DNA of 43,186 nucleotides from Streptomyces blattellae (GCF_009709555.1 NZ_WJBG01000195.1:1-43186); one strand, 5' to 3'. Positions 8,922-17,453 are shown, counted from the stretch's first letter. Numbers and translations are program-made. Notes: generated by a model not told the origin, from the sequence alone.

Positions 8922-9031
8922 CCCTCCGAGCCCTCCGAGCCCTCCGAGCCCTCCGAGCCCTCCGAACCTCCGAACCTCCGAACCTCCGAACCTCCGAACC
9001 TCCGAACCTCCGAACCTCCGAACCCTCCAAG
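8922..9031. repeat. Minisatellite: 9-bp then 8-bp tandem units
   Basis: Four CCCTCCGAG units and one CCCTCCGAA (8922-8966) are followed by seven CCTCCGAA units (8967-9022) and a degenerate CCCTCCAAG. The array sits between the fruR promoter and the stop codon of the convergent MFS gene. The switch from 9-bp to 8-bp units shows expansion by slippage. All frames through it are repeats without homology. Confidence 0.95.
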
Positions 9032-9047
9032 CAGACCGGAGCCCCGC

Positions 9048-10646
9048 TCACTGCACCAGTTCAGGCTCCCGCCGCTCCACCCGCGCCTCGGCCTCCGTCC
9101 CCTCCACATGCTGAGCCGGCCGCTTCGGCAGCGCGAACATCAGCAGGAAGATCACGCCCATCACCGCGGCCACCCATCCCAGCGCGTACTGGAAGGCGTC
9201 CACGAACGCCGGGCCCTCCTCGGCCGGCGCCAGCCGCTCACCGATCCGGCCGAAGAAGACCACCGACACCAGCCCGAGCCCCAGCGCGTTCCCCATCTGC
9301 ATCACGGTGTTGATCAGCCCCGACGCGGACCCGGCGTGCTCACGCGGCACCTCCGACAGCACGGCGTCGGTCAGCGGGGCGAAGATCAGGCCCATGCCCG
9401 CGCCCATCACGATCAGGGGCAGCGCCATCTGCCAGGGAGCGATACCGAGGCCGTACCGCTCGGACTCCCACAGGTAGAGCAGCACACCGGCGGCGAAGGT
9501 CAGCGCGCCCGCCTGGAGCACCTTGCGCCCGAACAGGGGGACCAGCTTCTGCACCGACATCCCGGCCGCCACCGACACCGAGATCGAGAACGGAACGCCC
9601 GTCAGCCCCGCCCGCAGCGCGCTCCAGCCGAGCCCGATCTGCATGTACAGCGTCCACACCAGGAAGAAGACGCCGAGCCCGACCCCGAACACGGTCTGCA
9701 CGGCGATACCGGCCGCGAAGCTCTTCACCCTGAACAGGGACAGCTCGACCAGCGGGGACCCGTCACGCGCGGTCTTCCGCTTCTCGTAGGCCACCAGCGC
9801 CGCGAACACGACGAGCGCGCCCGCCATCGACACGTACCCCCACAGCGGCCAGCCCAGCTCACGGCCGCGGGTCAGGGGGTAGATCAGCATCAGCAGCCCC
9901 AGCGTCACCAGGGCGACGCCGACGAGGTCGAGCGTCAGCGCCCGCGGGGCCCTGGACTCGGTGATGAAGCGGCTGCCGAGGATCAGGCCGGCGATGCCGA
10001 CCGGCAGGTTGATCAGGAAGATGGGCCGCCATTCGAGCCCGAACAGGTTCCATTCGGTCAGCACCGCGCCGAGCAGTGGCCCGGAGACGGCCCCCAGCCC
10101 CACGATCGCGCCGAACAGCCCGAACACCTTGCCGCGCTCGTGCGCCGGGAACGTCGCGTGCACGATCGACAGCACCTGCGGCACCATCAGCGCCGCCATC
10201 GCGCCCTGCAGGATCCGCGCGGCGACCAGCATCTCCGGGTTCACCGCGAAGCCGCACAGCGCCGACGCGACGGTGAAACCGCCGATGCCGACGAGGAACA
10301 CCCGCTTACGGCCGTGAATGTCGCCGAGCCGTCCGCCGGTGATCAGGCCGGCGGCGAAGGCGAGTGCGTAACCGGCCGTTATCCACTGGATCTGGCTGAA
10401 GGACGCGCCGGCGTCGCGCTGGATCGACGGGATCGCGACGTTGACGATCGTGACGTCGACGAGGTCCATGAAGGCCGCGGTCATCACGATCGCGAGGGCG
10501 AACCAGCGGCGGCGGTCCGCCGCGGCGGCCGGCCCGTCCGGTGAGGTCTCGGTAGAAGTCCCGGTGGAAGTCTCGGTGGAAGTCTCGGTGGAAGTCCCGG
10601 TGGAAGTCCCGGTGGAAGTCTCCGTGGAAGTCTCCGTGGAAGTCAT
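9048..10646 (-). CDS. MFS drug efflux transporter, DHA2 (EmrB/QacA) type, 14 TM
   Basis: A 532-aa proton-coupled exporter. After a repetitive hydrophilic N-terminus (about residues 2-45) come helices with the DHA2 motifs DLVDVTIVNVAIPSI (TM1), GGRLGDIHGRKRVFLVG (motif A) and the GAIVGLGAVSGPLLG region (motif C). Fourteen hydrophobic segments fit this subfamily. The N-terminus is eight copies of Thr-Ser-Thr-Glu/Gly plus TSPD, encoded by 12-bp tandem repeats (10548-10643). Such a tail is unusual and probably variable in length between strains. It is transcribed divergently from the WYL regulator with only 62 bp between, which suggests control by that regulator. The substrate is unknown. Confidence 0.92.
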   Translation of the reverse strand: MTSTETSTETSTGTSTGTSTETSTETSTGTSTETSPDGPAAAADRRRWFALAIVMTAAFMDLVDVTIVNVAIPSIQRDAGASFSQIQWITAGYALAFAAGLITGGRLGDIHGRKRVFLVGIGGFTVASALCGFAVNPEMLVAARILQGAMAALMVPQVLSIVHATFPAHERGKVFGLFGAIVGLGAVSGPLLGAVLTEWNLFGLEWRPIFLINLPVGIAGLILGSRFITESRAPRALTLDLVGVALVTLGLLMLIYPLTRGRELGWPLWGYVSMAGALVVFAALVAYEKRKTARDGSPLVELSLFRVKSFAAGIAVQTVFGVGLGVFFLVWTLYMQIGLGWSALRAGLTGVPFSISVSVAAGMSVQKLVPLFGRKVLQAGALTFAAGVLLYLWESERYGLGIAPWQMALPLIVMGAGMGLIFAPLTDAVLSEVPREHAGSASGLINTVMQMGNALGLGLVSVVFFGRIGERLAPAEEGPAFVDAFQYALGWVAAVMGVIFLLMFALPKRPAQHVEGTEAEARVERREPELVQ

Positions 10647-10708
10647 GTCCTCAAACTAGAAGCGCAGTAGGCCAGATCATGTCCTAGTTCTGCGGCATCC
10701 TCGGAAGC
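10647..10708. promoter_or_regulatory. Shared divergent promoter region, MFS / WYL regulator
   Basis: Only 62 bp separate the two start codons, so both promoters must overlap. An inverted repeat AACTAG (10654-10659) / CTAGTT (10684-10689), spaced by 24 bp, is a possible operator for the adjacent regulator. I see no clear -35/-10 pair. Confidence 0.45.
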
Positions 10709-11674
10709 ATGACGACGGACACTCCCGCCCGGCTCCTCCAGCTGCTCTCCCTCCTCCAGACGCCGCGTGAATGGCCCGGCGGCGAGCTGGCCGACCGGCT
10801 CGGCGTCTCCCGCCGCACGGTCCGCAGGGACATCGACCGGCTGCGCGAACTGGGCTATCCGGTACAGGCGACCATGGGCGCCGAGGGCGGCTACCGGCTG
10901 GTCGCGGGCAAGGCGTTGCCGCCGCTCGTCCTCGACGACGAGGAGGCGGTGGCGATCGCGGTCGGGCTGCGGGCCGGCGCGGGGCACGCGGTGGCAGGGG
11001 TCGACGAGGCCTCCGTACGGGCCCTGGCCAAGCTGGAGCAGGTACTGCCGTCCCGGCTACGCCACCGAGTCTCCACCCTCCAGGCCGCGACCACACCGTT
11101 GACCAGCGGAGACGGGGCGAGCATCGCACCCGAGACGCTCACCGTGATGGCGTCGACCGTCGCCGGGCGGGAGCGGTTGCGGTTCGCCTACCGCGCGAAG
11201 GACGGGACCGAGTCGCGCCGGGTGACCGAGCCCTATCGGCTGGTGTCGACGGGACGCCGCTGGTACCTCGTCGCTTACGACCTCGATCGCGCCGACTGGC
11301 GTACGTTCCGCGTCGACCGCGTAAGCGAACCCTTCGCCACCGGCGCGCGGTTCGCTCCGCGGGAACTGCCGGCAGGGAGTGCGGCGGAGTATCTGCGGCA
11401 GTCGATCCGGCGACAGCAGGACACCTACGCGTTCACGGTCACGTTCGCCGACTCCGCCGAGGCGGTGGGCGCACGGTTGCCCGGCTGGCTCGGACCACCC
11501 GAACCACTGGGCACGGACCGGTGCCGGCTGCGGGCGACCACCAGCGATCCGGTGGAATGGCTGGCGGTACGGCTCGCGATGCTCGGGGCCGGCTTCACGG
11601 TGCAGGAGCCGACTGAACTCATCGAGTGCGTACGGGAGTTGGGTGAGCGGCTGAGCCGTGCGGGCGGGCGGTGA
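10709..11674 (+). CDS. YafY-type transcriptional regulator (HTH_11 + WYL)
   Basis: A 321-aa protein. The HTH_11 winged helix is at about residues 6-60 (LADRLGVSRRTVRRDIDRLRELGYPV). The WYL domain is at about 140-220 (RFAYRAKDGTESRRVTEPYRLV, then WYLVAYDLDR and WRTFRVDRV), followed by a C-terminal WCX-like extension. WYL domains bind ligands such as nucleotides or nucleic acid in characterised cases; the ligand here is unknown. Divergence from the MFS exporter suggests it controls that gene. Confidence 0.93.
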   Translation: MTTDTPARLLQLLSLLQTPREWPGGELADRLGVSRRTVRRDIDRLRELGYPVQATMGAEGGYRLVAGKALPPLVLDDEEAVAIAVGLRAGAGHAVAGVDEASVRALAKLEQVLPSRLRHRVSTLQAATTPLTSGDGASIAPETLTVMASTVAGRERLRFAYRAKDGTESRRVTEPYRLVSTGRRWYLVAYDLDRADWRTFRVDRVSEPFATGARFAPRELPAGSAAEYLRQSIRRQQDTYAFTVTFADSAEAVGARLPGWLGPPEPLGTDRCRLRATTSDPVEWLAVRLAMLGAGFTVQEPTELIECVRELGERLSRAGGR

Positions 11675-11796
11675 CTCGGGCGTACGGCGGTGAGGTGCAC
11701 TGACACTCCGCGCAACACTCAGGGTCGCCGAGCCAGCGCCGGGCCAGCGCTGAGCCAGTCAGCGGCTCAAGGCCCATGTGACACAATCTGCCGTCT

Positions 11797-11973
11797 GGCG
11801 GGCGACCCCGTGGTTCAGGTACGGGGTGGCCCGCCTTCTCGCCCGCCTTCTGGCCCGCCTTCCAGCGTGCCGTGGCAGGGAAGCCGGGCAGAGCCGGGTT
11901 CCGGCGCCCGGGGGGGAGGGCACCGGAACCCGGCTCGGGGAGAGTCCCGGCGCCGGGGGGAGGCGTCGGGACT
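11797..11973. terminator. Three strong hairpins between the convergent WYL gene and hrdD
   Basis: First hairpin: GGCGGGC-g-ACCCCGT (11797-11811) with ACGGGGT-g-GCCCGCC (11821-11835). Second: a 14-bp perfect stem, 11891-11904 with 11923-11936 (GAGCCGGGTTCCGG / complement). Third: 11943-11954 with 11962-11973, one G-T pair. The 11675-12184 gap has no credible gene. The hairpins probably terminate both convergent transcripts. The second and third have related G/C-rich arms and G-run loops. Confidence 0.7.
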
Positions 11974-12184
11974 TGGTTCTGAGGGGGGGTCGGTGGTCTT
12001 GTTCCCGCGACCCCCGGGGTTGAAGCGGCGTTGAACACGCCATGTTTGCGCGGTCCTTCGCCACGCGTACGGTCCTTCGCCACCGCGTACGCGCCTCCCC
12101 GGGCCGTACGCCGACCGGCGTGCGCAGCGTCCCACGCCGCCGCCGGAGCGGGCCAGTCTGTCCTCCAGGTCTCTAACGGGTCTC

Positions 12185-13180
12185 TTACGCCGCCGCGTCG
12201 AACCCGGTGTCCCGGGCCAGCTTCTTCAGCTCCAGCAGGGCGTGCTTCTCGATCTGCCGGATCCGCTCGCGGGTGAGGCCGTGCTCCTTGCCGACCTCCG
12301 TCAGCGTGCGCTCCCGGCCGTCCTCGATGCCGTACCGCATCCTGATGATCGAGGCGGTGCGCTGGTCGAGTCGGCCGATCAGCTCTTCCAGCCCCTCGCT
12401 GCGCAGCAGGGTCAGCACCGACTGCTCGGGCGAGACCGCGGAGGTGTCTTCGAGCAGGTCGCCGAACTGGGTGTCGCCCTCGTCGTCCACCGACATGTTC
12501 AGCGAGACCGGGTCGCGGGCCCAGTCCAGGACGTCGGTCACCCGCTCCGGCGTCGAGCCGAGCTCGGCGGCGATCTCGGCGGGCTCCGGCTCGCGGCCGT
12601 TCTCCCGGTTGAACTCGCGCTGGATGCGGCGGATCCGGCCCAGCTCCTCCACCAGGTGCACGGGCAGCCGGATGGTGCGGGACTGGTCGGCTATCGAACG
12701 GGTGATGGCCTGACGGATCCACCAGGTCGCGTACGTCGAGAACTTGAAGCCCTTGCGGTAGTCGAACTTCTCCACCGCGCGCACCAGACCGGCGTTGCCC
12801 TCCTGGATGAGGTCCAGCAGGGGCAGGCCGCTGCGGGGGTAGCGGCGGGCCACGGCGACGACCAGGCGGAGGTTGGAGCGGATGAAGATGTCCTTGGCCC
12901 GCTCACCCTCGGCGACCAGGGCCTCGAACTCCTCGCGGGTGGCGTCCGCCTGGGACTCCTCCTCGCCGTCGAGGACCTGTCGCGCGAACACACCCGCTTC
13001 TATGGTCTGGGACAGCTCGACTTCCTTCGCGGCGTCGAGCAGGGGTGTGCGCGCGATCTCGTCGAGGTACATGCCGACCAGGTCGCGGTCAGCGATCTCG
13101 CCGCCGTGGGCGCGAACACTGCGTGCCGCGTCGGTCCCGCCCTTGGCGGACTGACGACGGGCGACGGCACCGGTTGCCAT
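12185..13180 (-). CDS. hrdD: RNA polymerase sigma factor HrdD (group 2 sigma-70)
   Basis: A 331-aa group 2 sigma factor. Region 1.2 is at about residues 30-60 (DLVGMYLDEIARTPLL). Region 2 has NLRLVVAVARRYPRSGLPLLDLIQEGN and the -10-binding FDYRKGFKFSTYATWWIRQAI. Region 3 follows, and region 4 has the helix-turn-helix TLTEVGKEHGLTRERIRQIE near the C-terminus. The start MATGAVARRQSA with AAGGGAGC upstream is HrdD-like; the frame is open 27 codons further but unconserved. The short N-terminus without region 1.1 separates it from the primary factor HrdB. HrdD is dispensable in S. coelicolor and is known to be under SigR control, which agrees with the promoter found here. Confidence 0.95.
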   Translation of the reverse strand: MATGAVARRQSAKGGTDAARSVRAHGGEIADRDLVGMYLDEIARTPLLDAAKEVELSQTIEAGVFARQVLDGEEESQADATREEFEALVAEGERAKDIFIRSNLRLVVAVARRYPRSGLPLLDLIQEGNAGLVRAVEKFDYRKGFKFSTYATWWIRQAITRSIADQSRTIRLPVHLVEELGRIRRIQREFNRENGREPEPAEIAAELGSTPERVTDVLDWARDPVSLNMSVDDEGDTQFGDLLEDTSAVSPEQSVLTLLRSEGLEELIGRLDQRTASIIRMRYGIEDGRERTLTEVGKEHGLTRERIRQIEKHALLELKKLARDTGFDAAA

Positions 13181-13290
13181 GCGTGCTCCCTTGCGATGGT
13201 GAGGCCAGCGGGTGGGTCTTCGGATGCTGGGGACTACTCCTCCGGTGACTCCTTCGTTCACTCATCGGGTGCCCTGCATCCGATGGAAAC

Positions 13291-13317
13291 AACGACTGGA
13301 ATCAGGACAGAATTCCC
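13291..13317 (-). promoter_or_regulatory. SigR-type promoter of hrdD (GGGAAT-N18-GTT)
   Basis: On the minus strand GGGAAT (plus-strand ATTCCC, 13312-13317) is followed after exactly 18 bases by GTT (plus-strand AAC, 13291-13293). This is the consensus of the oxidative-stress sigma factor SigR. It lies about 110 bp upstream of the hrdD start, leaving a ~100-nt leader. Confidence 0.8.
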
Positions 13318-13377
13318 AACCCGCCCCTCTATTTTTCTGATCATGCAGTACCCTGTGCCGCCACACGAGGAGGCGTG

Positions 13378-13896
13378 ATGTCGTCGGGACGTACAGAGGT
13401 GCAGGTCAGGCCGGGAGTCGAGAGCGACCTCGAAGCCCTCACCGACCTCTACAACCACTACGTACGTGAGACGCCCATCACATTCGACACGGCCGCCTTC
13501 ACTCCGGAAGGGCGCCGCCCTTGGCTGCTCTCCCACCCTGAAGACGGCCCGTACCGGCTGATGGTTGCCACGGCGACGGACTCAGAGGAAATTCTGGGTT
13601 ACGCCACATCCAGCCCTTATCGCGCGAAGGCCGCCTACGCGACCTCCGTCGAGGTCACGGTCTACGTCGCCCCCAGAACAGGCCGCCGCGGCATCGGCAC
13701 ACTCCTCTACAAGGCCCTCTTCGAGGCGCTCGCCGACGAGGACCTGCACCGGGCCTACGCGGGCATCGCCCAGCCCAACGAAGCGTCCACGCGGCTGCAT
13801 GAACGCTTCGGATTCCGGTACGTCGGCACGCACCGCGAGGTGGGCCGGAAGTTCGGCCGCTACTGGGACGTCGCCTGGTACGAGAAGGATCTGTAG
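13378..13896 (+). CDS. GNAT N-acetyltransferase, phosphinothricin acetyltransferase-like
   Basis: A 172-aa GNAT enzyme of the PAT/Bar-like group. The N-terminus has LTDLYNHYVRETPITFDT, which matches the substrate-side strand of that group. The acetyl-CoA loop is at V-Y-V-A-P-R-T-G-R-R-G-I-G-T-L-L (about residues 98-113), followed by NEASTRLHERFGFRYVGTHREVGRKFGRYWDVAWYE. ATG 13378 has GAGGAGG just upstream; a GTG three bases earlier is too close to it. The acceptor amine is unknown: many PAT-like proteins acetylate methionine sulfoximine or related compounds. A 17-bp tandem duplication (about 13884-13917) covers the stop codon. Confidence 0.9.
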   Translation: MSSGRTEVQVRPGVESDLEALTDLYNHYVRETPITFDTAAFTPEGRRPWLLSHPEDGPYRLMVATATDSEEILGYATSSPYRAKAAYATSVEVTVYVAPRTGRRGIGTLLYKALFEALADEDLHRAYAGIAQPNEASTRLHERFGFRYVGTHREVGRKFGRYWDVAWYEKDL

Positions 13897-13929
13897 GCCA
13901 GAAGGATCTGTAGGCCACTCGGAACGCGG

Positions 13930-14721
13930 TCACCCGAACTGCACGGACCGCTTCGCCATTCCCATCCAGAATCCGTCGATCACCGACTTCTGCGCGTCCA
14001 GCTCACCGGCCGCGTCCGCCGCGCCCAGCGTCACGAACAGCGGGGCGAAGTGCTCCGTGCGCGGGTGGGCGTAGCGGCCCGCCGGGGCCTTGTTCAGGAA
14101 GTCCAGCAGGGAGTCCACGTCATGAGCCTGAAGCGCGCGCCGGCCCCAGTCGTCGAACTCGGACGACCAGCGCGGCACTCCCCCGCCGGTGTGCCGCAGC
14201 GCGGCCAGGTTGTGGGTGAAGAAGCCGGAGCCGACGATCAGTACGCCCTCGTCGCGCAGCGGCGCGAGCCTGCGGCCGATCTCCATGAGCCGGACCGGGT
14301 CGAGGGTCGGCATGGAGACCTGCAGGACCGGAATGTCGGCCTCGGGGAACATCTCCACCAGCGGGACATAGACGCCGTGGTCGAGGCCGCGGTCCGGGAC
14401 GTCCTGCACGGGCATGCCCGGCGCCCGCAGCAGCTTCCGTACGGACTCGGCGAGTTCGGGGGCGCCCGGGGCGTCGTAGCGGACCCGGTAGTAGTGCTCG
14501 GGGAAGCCCCAGAAGTCGTAGACGAGCGGGACCGACTCGGTGGCGCCAAGGGCGAGCGGGGCCTCCTCCCAGTGGGCGGAGACCATCAGGATCGCCTTGG
14601 GGCGCGGGAGGGCGGCGGACCAGGCGGCGAGTTCGCCGGGCCAGACCGGGTCGTCCGCGAGCGGTGGGGCGCCGTGGCTGAGATACAGGGCGGGCATGCG
14701 CTCCTGGGTGGCGGTGGACAT
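13930..14721 (-). CDS. DODA-type (LigB-like) extradiol ring-cleavage dioxygenase
   Basis: A 263-aa class III extradiol dioxygenase of the DODA/YgiD group, non-heme Fe(II) or Zn(II) dependent. Metal and active-site His residues appear in LYLSHGAPPL (His16), VSAHWEE (His50), LDHGVYVPL and RTEHFAPLFV. Family members open catechols such as DOPA; the physiological substrate is not predictable here. It is divergent from a MarR regulator, a common pairing in which the regulator represses both genes. Confidence 0.92.
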   Translation of the reverse strand: MSTATQERMPALYLSHGAPPLADDPVWPGELAAWSAALPRPKAILMVSAHWEEAPLALGATESVPLVYDFWGFPEHYYRVRYDAPGAPELAESVRKLLRAPGMPVQDVPDRGLDHGVYVPLVEMFPEADIPVLQVSMPTLDPVRLMEIGRRLAPLRDEGVLIVGSGFFTHNLAALRHTGGGVPRWSSEFDDWGRRALQAHDVDSLLDFLNKAPAGRYAHPRTEHFAPLFVTLGAADAAGELDAQKSVIDGFWMGMAKRSVQFG

Positions 14722-14747
14722 GGCGGCGACTCCCTCCGAGGAACCGT

Positions 14748-14852
14748 GCTCGACGAAGTTGTTACTCGAACCGTTATCGCTCGAACCGTTATTACTTGAA
14801 TCCTAAAGCACCTCTTCCGGAAACCCTACGCCTTACTTGTTTAATATTCAAG
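14748..14852. promoter_or_regulatory. Divergent operator/promoter region, dioxygenase / MarR
   Basis: Three related motifs, GTTACTCGAA, TTATCGCTCGAA and TTATTACTTGAA, repeat between 14758 and 14802. CTTGTTTAATATTCAAG at 14836-14852 is an imperfect palindrome with the same CTTGAA-type arm. AT-rich sequence here contrasts with the surroundings. These are plausible binding sites for the adjacent MarR protein. Confidence 0.55.
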
Positions 14853-14867
14853 GAGAGCCCTCGTACA

Positions 14868-15404
14868 GTGGAATACATGAACACGGCACCCACATCCTCC
14901 GACGAAGCGCCCGCGCCCGAGGAGCCCCGCTGGCTCACCACGGACGAGCAGCGCGTCTGGCGCTCCTACCTGCACGCCACCACGCTCCTTGAGGACCACC
15001 TCGACCGTCAGCTCCAGCGTGACGCGGGCATGCCGCACATCTACTACGGCCTGCTGGTCGCACTCGCCGAGTCCCCCCGCCGCCGGCTGCGCATGACCGA
15101 ACTGGCCATGCACGCGAAGATCACCCGGTCCCGGCTCTCCCACGCCATCGCCCGCCTGGAGAAGAACGGCTGGGTACGGCGTGAGGACTGCCCCTCCGAC
15201 AAGCGGGGCCAGTTCGCGGTGCTGACGGAGGAAGGCGTGGAGGTGCTGCGCCGCACCGCGCCGGGCCATGTCGAGGCGGTACGCCAGGCCCTGTTCGACC
15301 GGCTCACCCCGGACCAGCAGAAGGCCCTCGGCGAGATCATGCAGATCATCGCCGAAGGGCTCCAGCCCAGCGAGGCGGGTGCGGACCTGCCCTGGCTCCG
15401 CTGA
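14868..15404 (+). CDS. MarR-family transcriptional regulator
   Basis: A 178-aa winged-helix regulator with the usual MarR layout. A dimerisation helix (WRSYLHATTLLEDHLDRQL) is followed by LRMTELAMHAKITRSRLSHAIARLEKNGWV (recognition helix), the wing region with the signature DKRGQFAVLTEEG, and a C-terminal helix. I place the start at GTG 14868 (MEYMNT), with AAGGAGAG upstream; ATG 14877 is the alternative. The open frame reaches back to TTG 14796, but that would overlap the operator region. It probably represses the divergent extradiol dioxygenase gene and itself, relieved by a phenolic ligand (inference). Confidence 0.92.
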   Translation: MEYMNTAPTSSDEAPAPEEPRWLTTDEQRVWRSYLHATTLLEDHLDRQLQRDAGMPHIYYGLLVALAESPRRRLRMTELAMHAKITRSRLSHAIARLEKNGWVRREDCPSDKRGQFAVLTEEGVEVLRRTAPGHVEAVRQALFDRLTPDQQKALGEIMQIIAEGLQPSEAGADLPWLR

Positions 15405-15419
15405 GGCGCTCCGCTGGAG

Positions 15420-15590
15420 GTGCGGTTCGCTGGCTGCTGTTCGTCGGCTGCGGGCCGGTGGGGGCTGTTCGTCGGCTGCGGGCCGGTGGGGGCTGTTCGC
15501 GCAGTTCCCCGCGCCCCTTGGGGCGCGGTCCCTGGGGCGCGGTCCCTGGGGCGCGGTCCCTGGGGCGCGGTCCCTGGGGCGTAAAAGGTG
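15420..15590. repeat. Tandem repeats including a common Streptomyces intergenic element
   Basis: A ~27-bp unit GCTGTTCGTCGGCTGCGGGC... occurs twice and begins a third time (about 15437-15500). It is followed by CGCAGTTCCCCGCGCCCCTT, an element I recognise from intergenic regions across Streptomyces genomes. Four units of GGGGCGCGGTCCCT (14 bp) then span about 15530-15585. No gene is encoded. Confidence 0.85.
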
Positions 15591-15591
15591 C

Positions 15592-15635
15592 GGACCTGCC
15601 CCGGCTCCACACCTCAAGGAAGCCGGGGCAGGTCC
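15592..15635. terminator. Bidirectional terminator, MarR / MFS convergent genes
   Basis: A 15-bp perfect stem (GGACCTGCCCCGGCT at 15592-15606 and its complement at 15621-15635) has a 14-nt loop. It sits between two convergent genes. Two TCGTACGTACGA-like palindromes follow at about 15642-15684. Confidence 0.85.
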
Positions 15636-15703
15636 TGGGAGTCGTACGTACGAGGGCGTCCCCTCCCCCGTACGTACGAGTCGGTCCCGAAGGGTGGTGT
15701 CCC

Positions 15704-17233
15704 TCAGTGGGCGACGACGGGCACCGCCACCTCATCCTCGGCTCCATCGCCCGATCCGGCCACCGCAGACATGTCGGGCTTGCCCGCGTTGACGAGGACC
15801 ATGGCGATGACGGCGGCGAGGGCCAGCATGCCGACGGCGAACCAGATCGCGTTGATGTAGCCGTGCACCATGCCCTCCAGCTGGACCAGCTGCTGCTGGG
15901 AGCGGGAGGTCGCGGAGCCGATGTGGTCCGCGATGTAGGTGGTCGTGGCCGACGCGGCGATCGTGTTCAGCAGGGCCGTGCCGATCGCGCCGCCCACCTG
16001 CTGCGAGGTGTTGACCATCGCGGAGGCGACACCGGAGTCCCGGGGCTCGACGCCCAGGGTGGCCAGGGACATCGCCGGCATGAAGGCCGTGCCCATGCCG
16101 ATGCCGAGCAGCACCATCGCCGGAAGGATGGTGGAGGCGTACGACGAGCCGATCTCCAGCTGGGTCAGCAGGAGCATGCCGGCCGCGGCGACCAGGAAAC
16201 CGGGGCCCATCAGCACCCGCGCCGGGACGCGGGTCATCAGGCGGGTGCCGATCTGGGTCGAGCCGACCATCATGCCGACGATCATCGGCAGGAAGGCGAA
16301 GCCGGTGTTGATCGGCGTGTAGCCCTCCACGATCTGCAGGTAGTAGGTGAGGAACAGGAACGTGCCGAACATCGCGATGACCGCGATGCCGAGCGAGAGG
16401 TAGACCCCGCCGCGGTTGCGGTCGGTGATCACGCGCAGCGGCAGCAGCGGGGCCTTGACCCTGGCCTCGGTGACGACGAACGCGAGCAGCAGGACCGCGG
16501 AGGCGATGAACATGCTGACGGTCACGGAGTCGCCCCAGCCGTCGGACTCGGCGCGGGTGAAGCCGTAGACCAGCGCGACCAGGCCGAGGGTGGAGAGCAG
16601 GACGCCGGGGATGTCGAGCGGGTTGCGGTTGCGGCTGCCCTCCGGCTCATGGATGACGAAGTACGCACCGGCCGCGGCGACGACCGCGAACGGGATGTTG
16701 ACGAAGAACGTCCAGCGCCAGTCCAGGTACTCGGTCAGCGCACCGCCGAGGATGAAGCCCACGGCGCCGCCACCACCGGCGATCGCGCCGTAGATGCCGA
16801 ACGCCTTGGCGCGTTCCTTGGCGTCGGTGAACATGACGGCGAGCAGGGAGAGCGCGGCGGGCGCGAGCAGTGCGCCGAACACGCCCTGGAGGGCACGGGC
16901 GCCGAACATCATGGCCTCGTTGGTGGCGGCACCGCCGAGCGCGGAGGCCGCGGCGAAGCCGACCAGGCCGATCACGAAGGCGCGCTTGCGGCCCCACAGG
17001 TCGGCGACCCGGCCGCCGAACAGCAGCAGTCCGCCGAAGGCGAGCGCGTAGGCCGTGACGACCCACTGCCGGTTGCCGTCGGAGATGCCCAGGTCCTGCT
17101 GGGCGGAGGGCAGCGCGATGTTCACGATGGTCGCGTCGAGCACGACCATCAGCTGGGCGAGCGCTATGAAGACCAGCGCTTTCCAGCGGTTGGCGTCGGG
17201 GACGCCGGGAGCCTTGACGGCTGTTTCAGACAT
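15704..17233 (-). CDS. MFS drug efflux transporter, DHA2 (EmrB/QacA) type
   Basis: A 509-aa, 14-helix exporter. TM1 has LMVVLDATIVNIALPSAQQDL; motif A is GGRVADLWGRKRAFVIG; motif C is in GAIAGGGGAVGFILGG. The start MSETAVKAPGVPDANRWKAL at 17233 is chosen because the 87 codons open upstream are low complexity and unconserved. A TetR gene lies immediately upstream on the same strand, and repeated sequence in the gap could bind it. The substrate is unknown; relatives export many hydrophobic or anionic antibiotics. Confidence 0.93.
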   Translation of the reverse strand: MSETAVKAPGVPDANRWKALVFIALAQLMVVLDATIVNIALPSAQQDLGISDGNRQWVVTAYALAFGGLLLFGGRVADLWGRKRAFVIGLVGFAAASALGGAATNEAMMFGARALQGVFGALLAPAALSLLAVMFTDAKERAKAFGIYGAIAGGGGAVGFILGGALTEYLDWRWTFFVNIPFAVVAAAGAYFVIHEPEGSRNRNPLDIPGVLLSTLGLVALVYGFTRAESDGWGDSVTVSMFIASAVLLLAFVVTEARVKAPLLPLRVITDRNRGGVYLSLGIAVIAMFGTFLFLTYYLQIVEGYTPINTGFAFLPMIVGMMVGSTQIGTRLMTRVPARVLMGPGFLVAAAGMLLLTQLEIGSSYASTILPAMVLLGIGMGTAFMPAMSLATLGVEPRDSGVASAMVNTSQQVGGAIGTALLNTIAASATTTYIADHIGSATSRSQQQLVQLEGMVHGYINAIWFAVGMLALAAVIAMVLVNAGKPDMSAVAGSGDGAEDEVAVPVVAH

Positions 17234-17453
17234 GGGGGTACCCACTCCGGGACTTCGGGACGGAAAAGGATGAGGTAGATGAGTAGATGAGGTAGATGAG
17301 TAGATGACGTAGACGAGATAAGGGAACGACTGGACAAGGAACGGCTCGTCGTCGTTGCCGGCCGAAAGCTGTGCGGTGCGACTGGGTGACTGTGCGACTG
17401 TGCGACTGACTGGCGTGTCGCTCTGAACTGATCGGTCGGGCTGAACTAATCGG
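17234..17453 (-). promoter_or_regulatory. tetR-MFS intergenic region with 18-bp direct repeats
   Basis: CTGAACTGATCGGTCGGG (17423-17440) and CTGAACTAATCGGTCAGG (17441-17458) are adjacent direct repeats that overlap the TetR stop codon. Closer to the MFS start, a GATGAGTAGATGAGGTA-type repeat runs from about 17270 to 17312. The 18-bp repeats could be regulator sites. Confidence 0.45.

Noticed and set aside
8922..9031. Possible CRISPR array
   Set aside because: Units are contiguous 8-9 bp repeats without spacers and no cas genes are nearby; it is a minisatellite.
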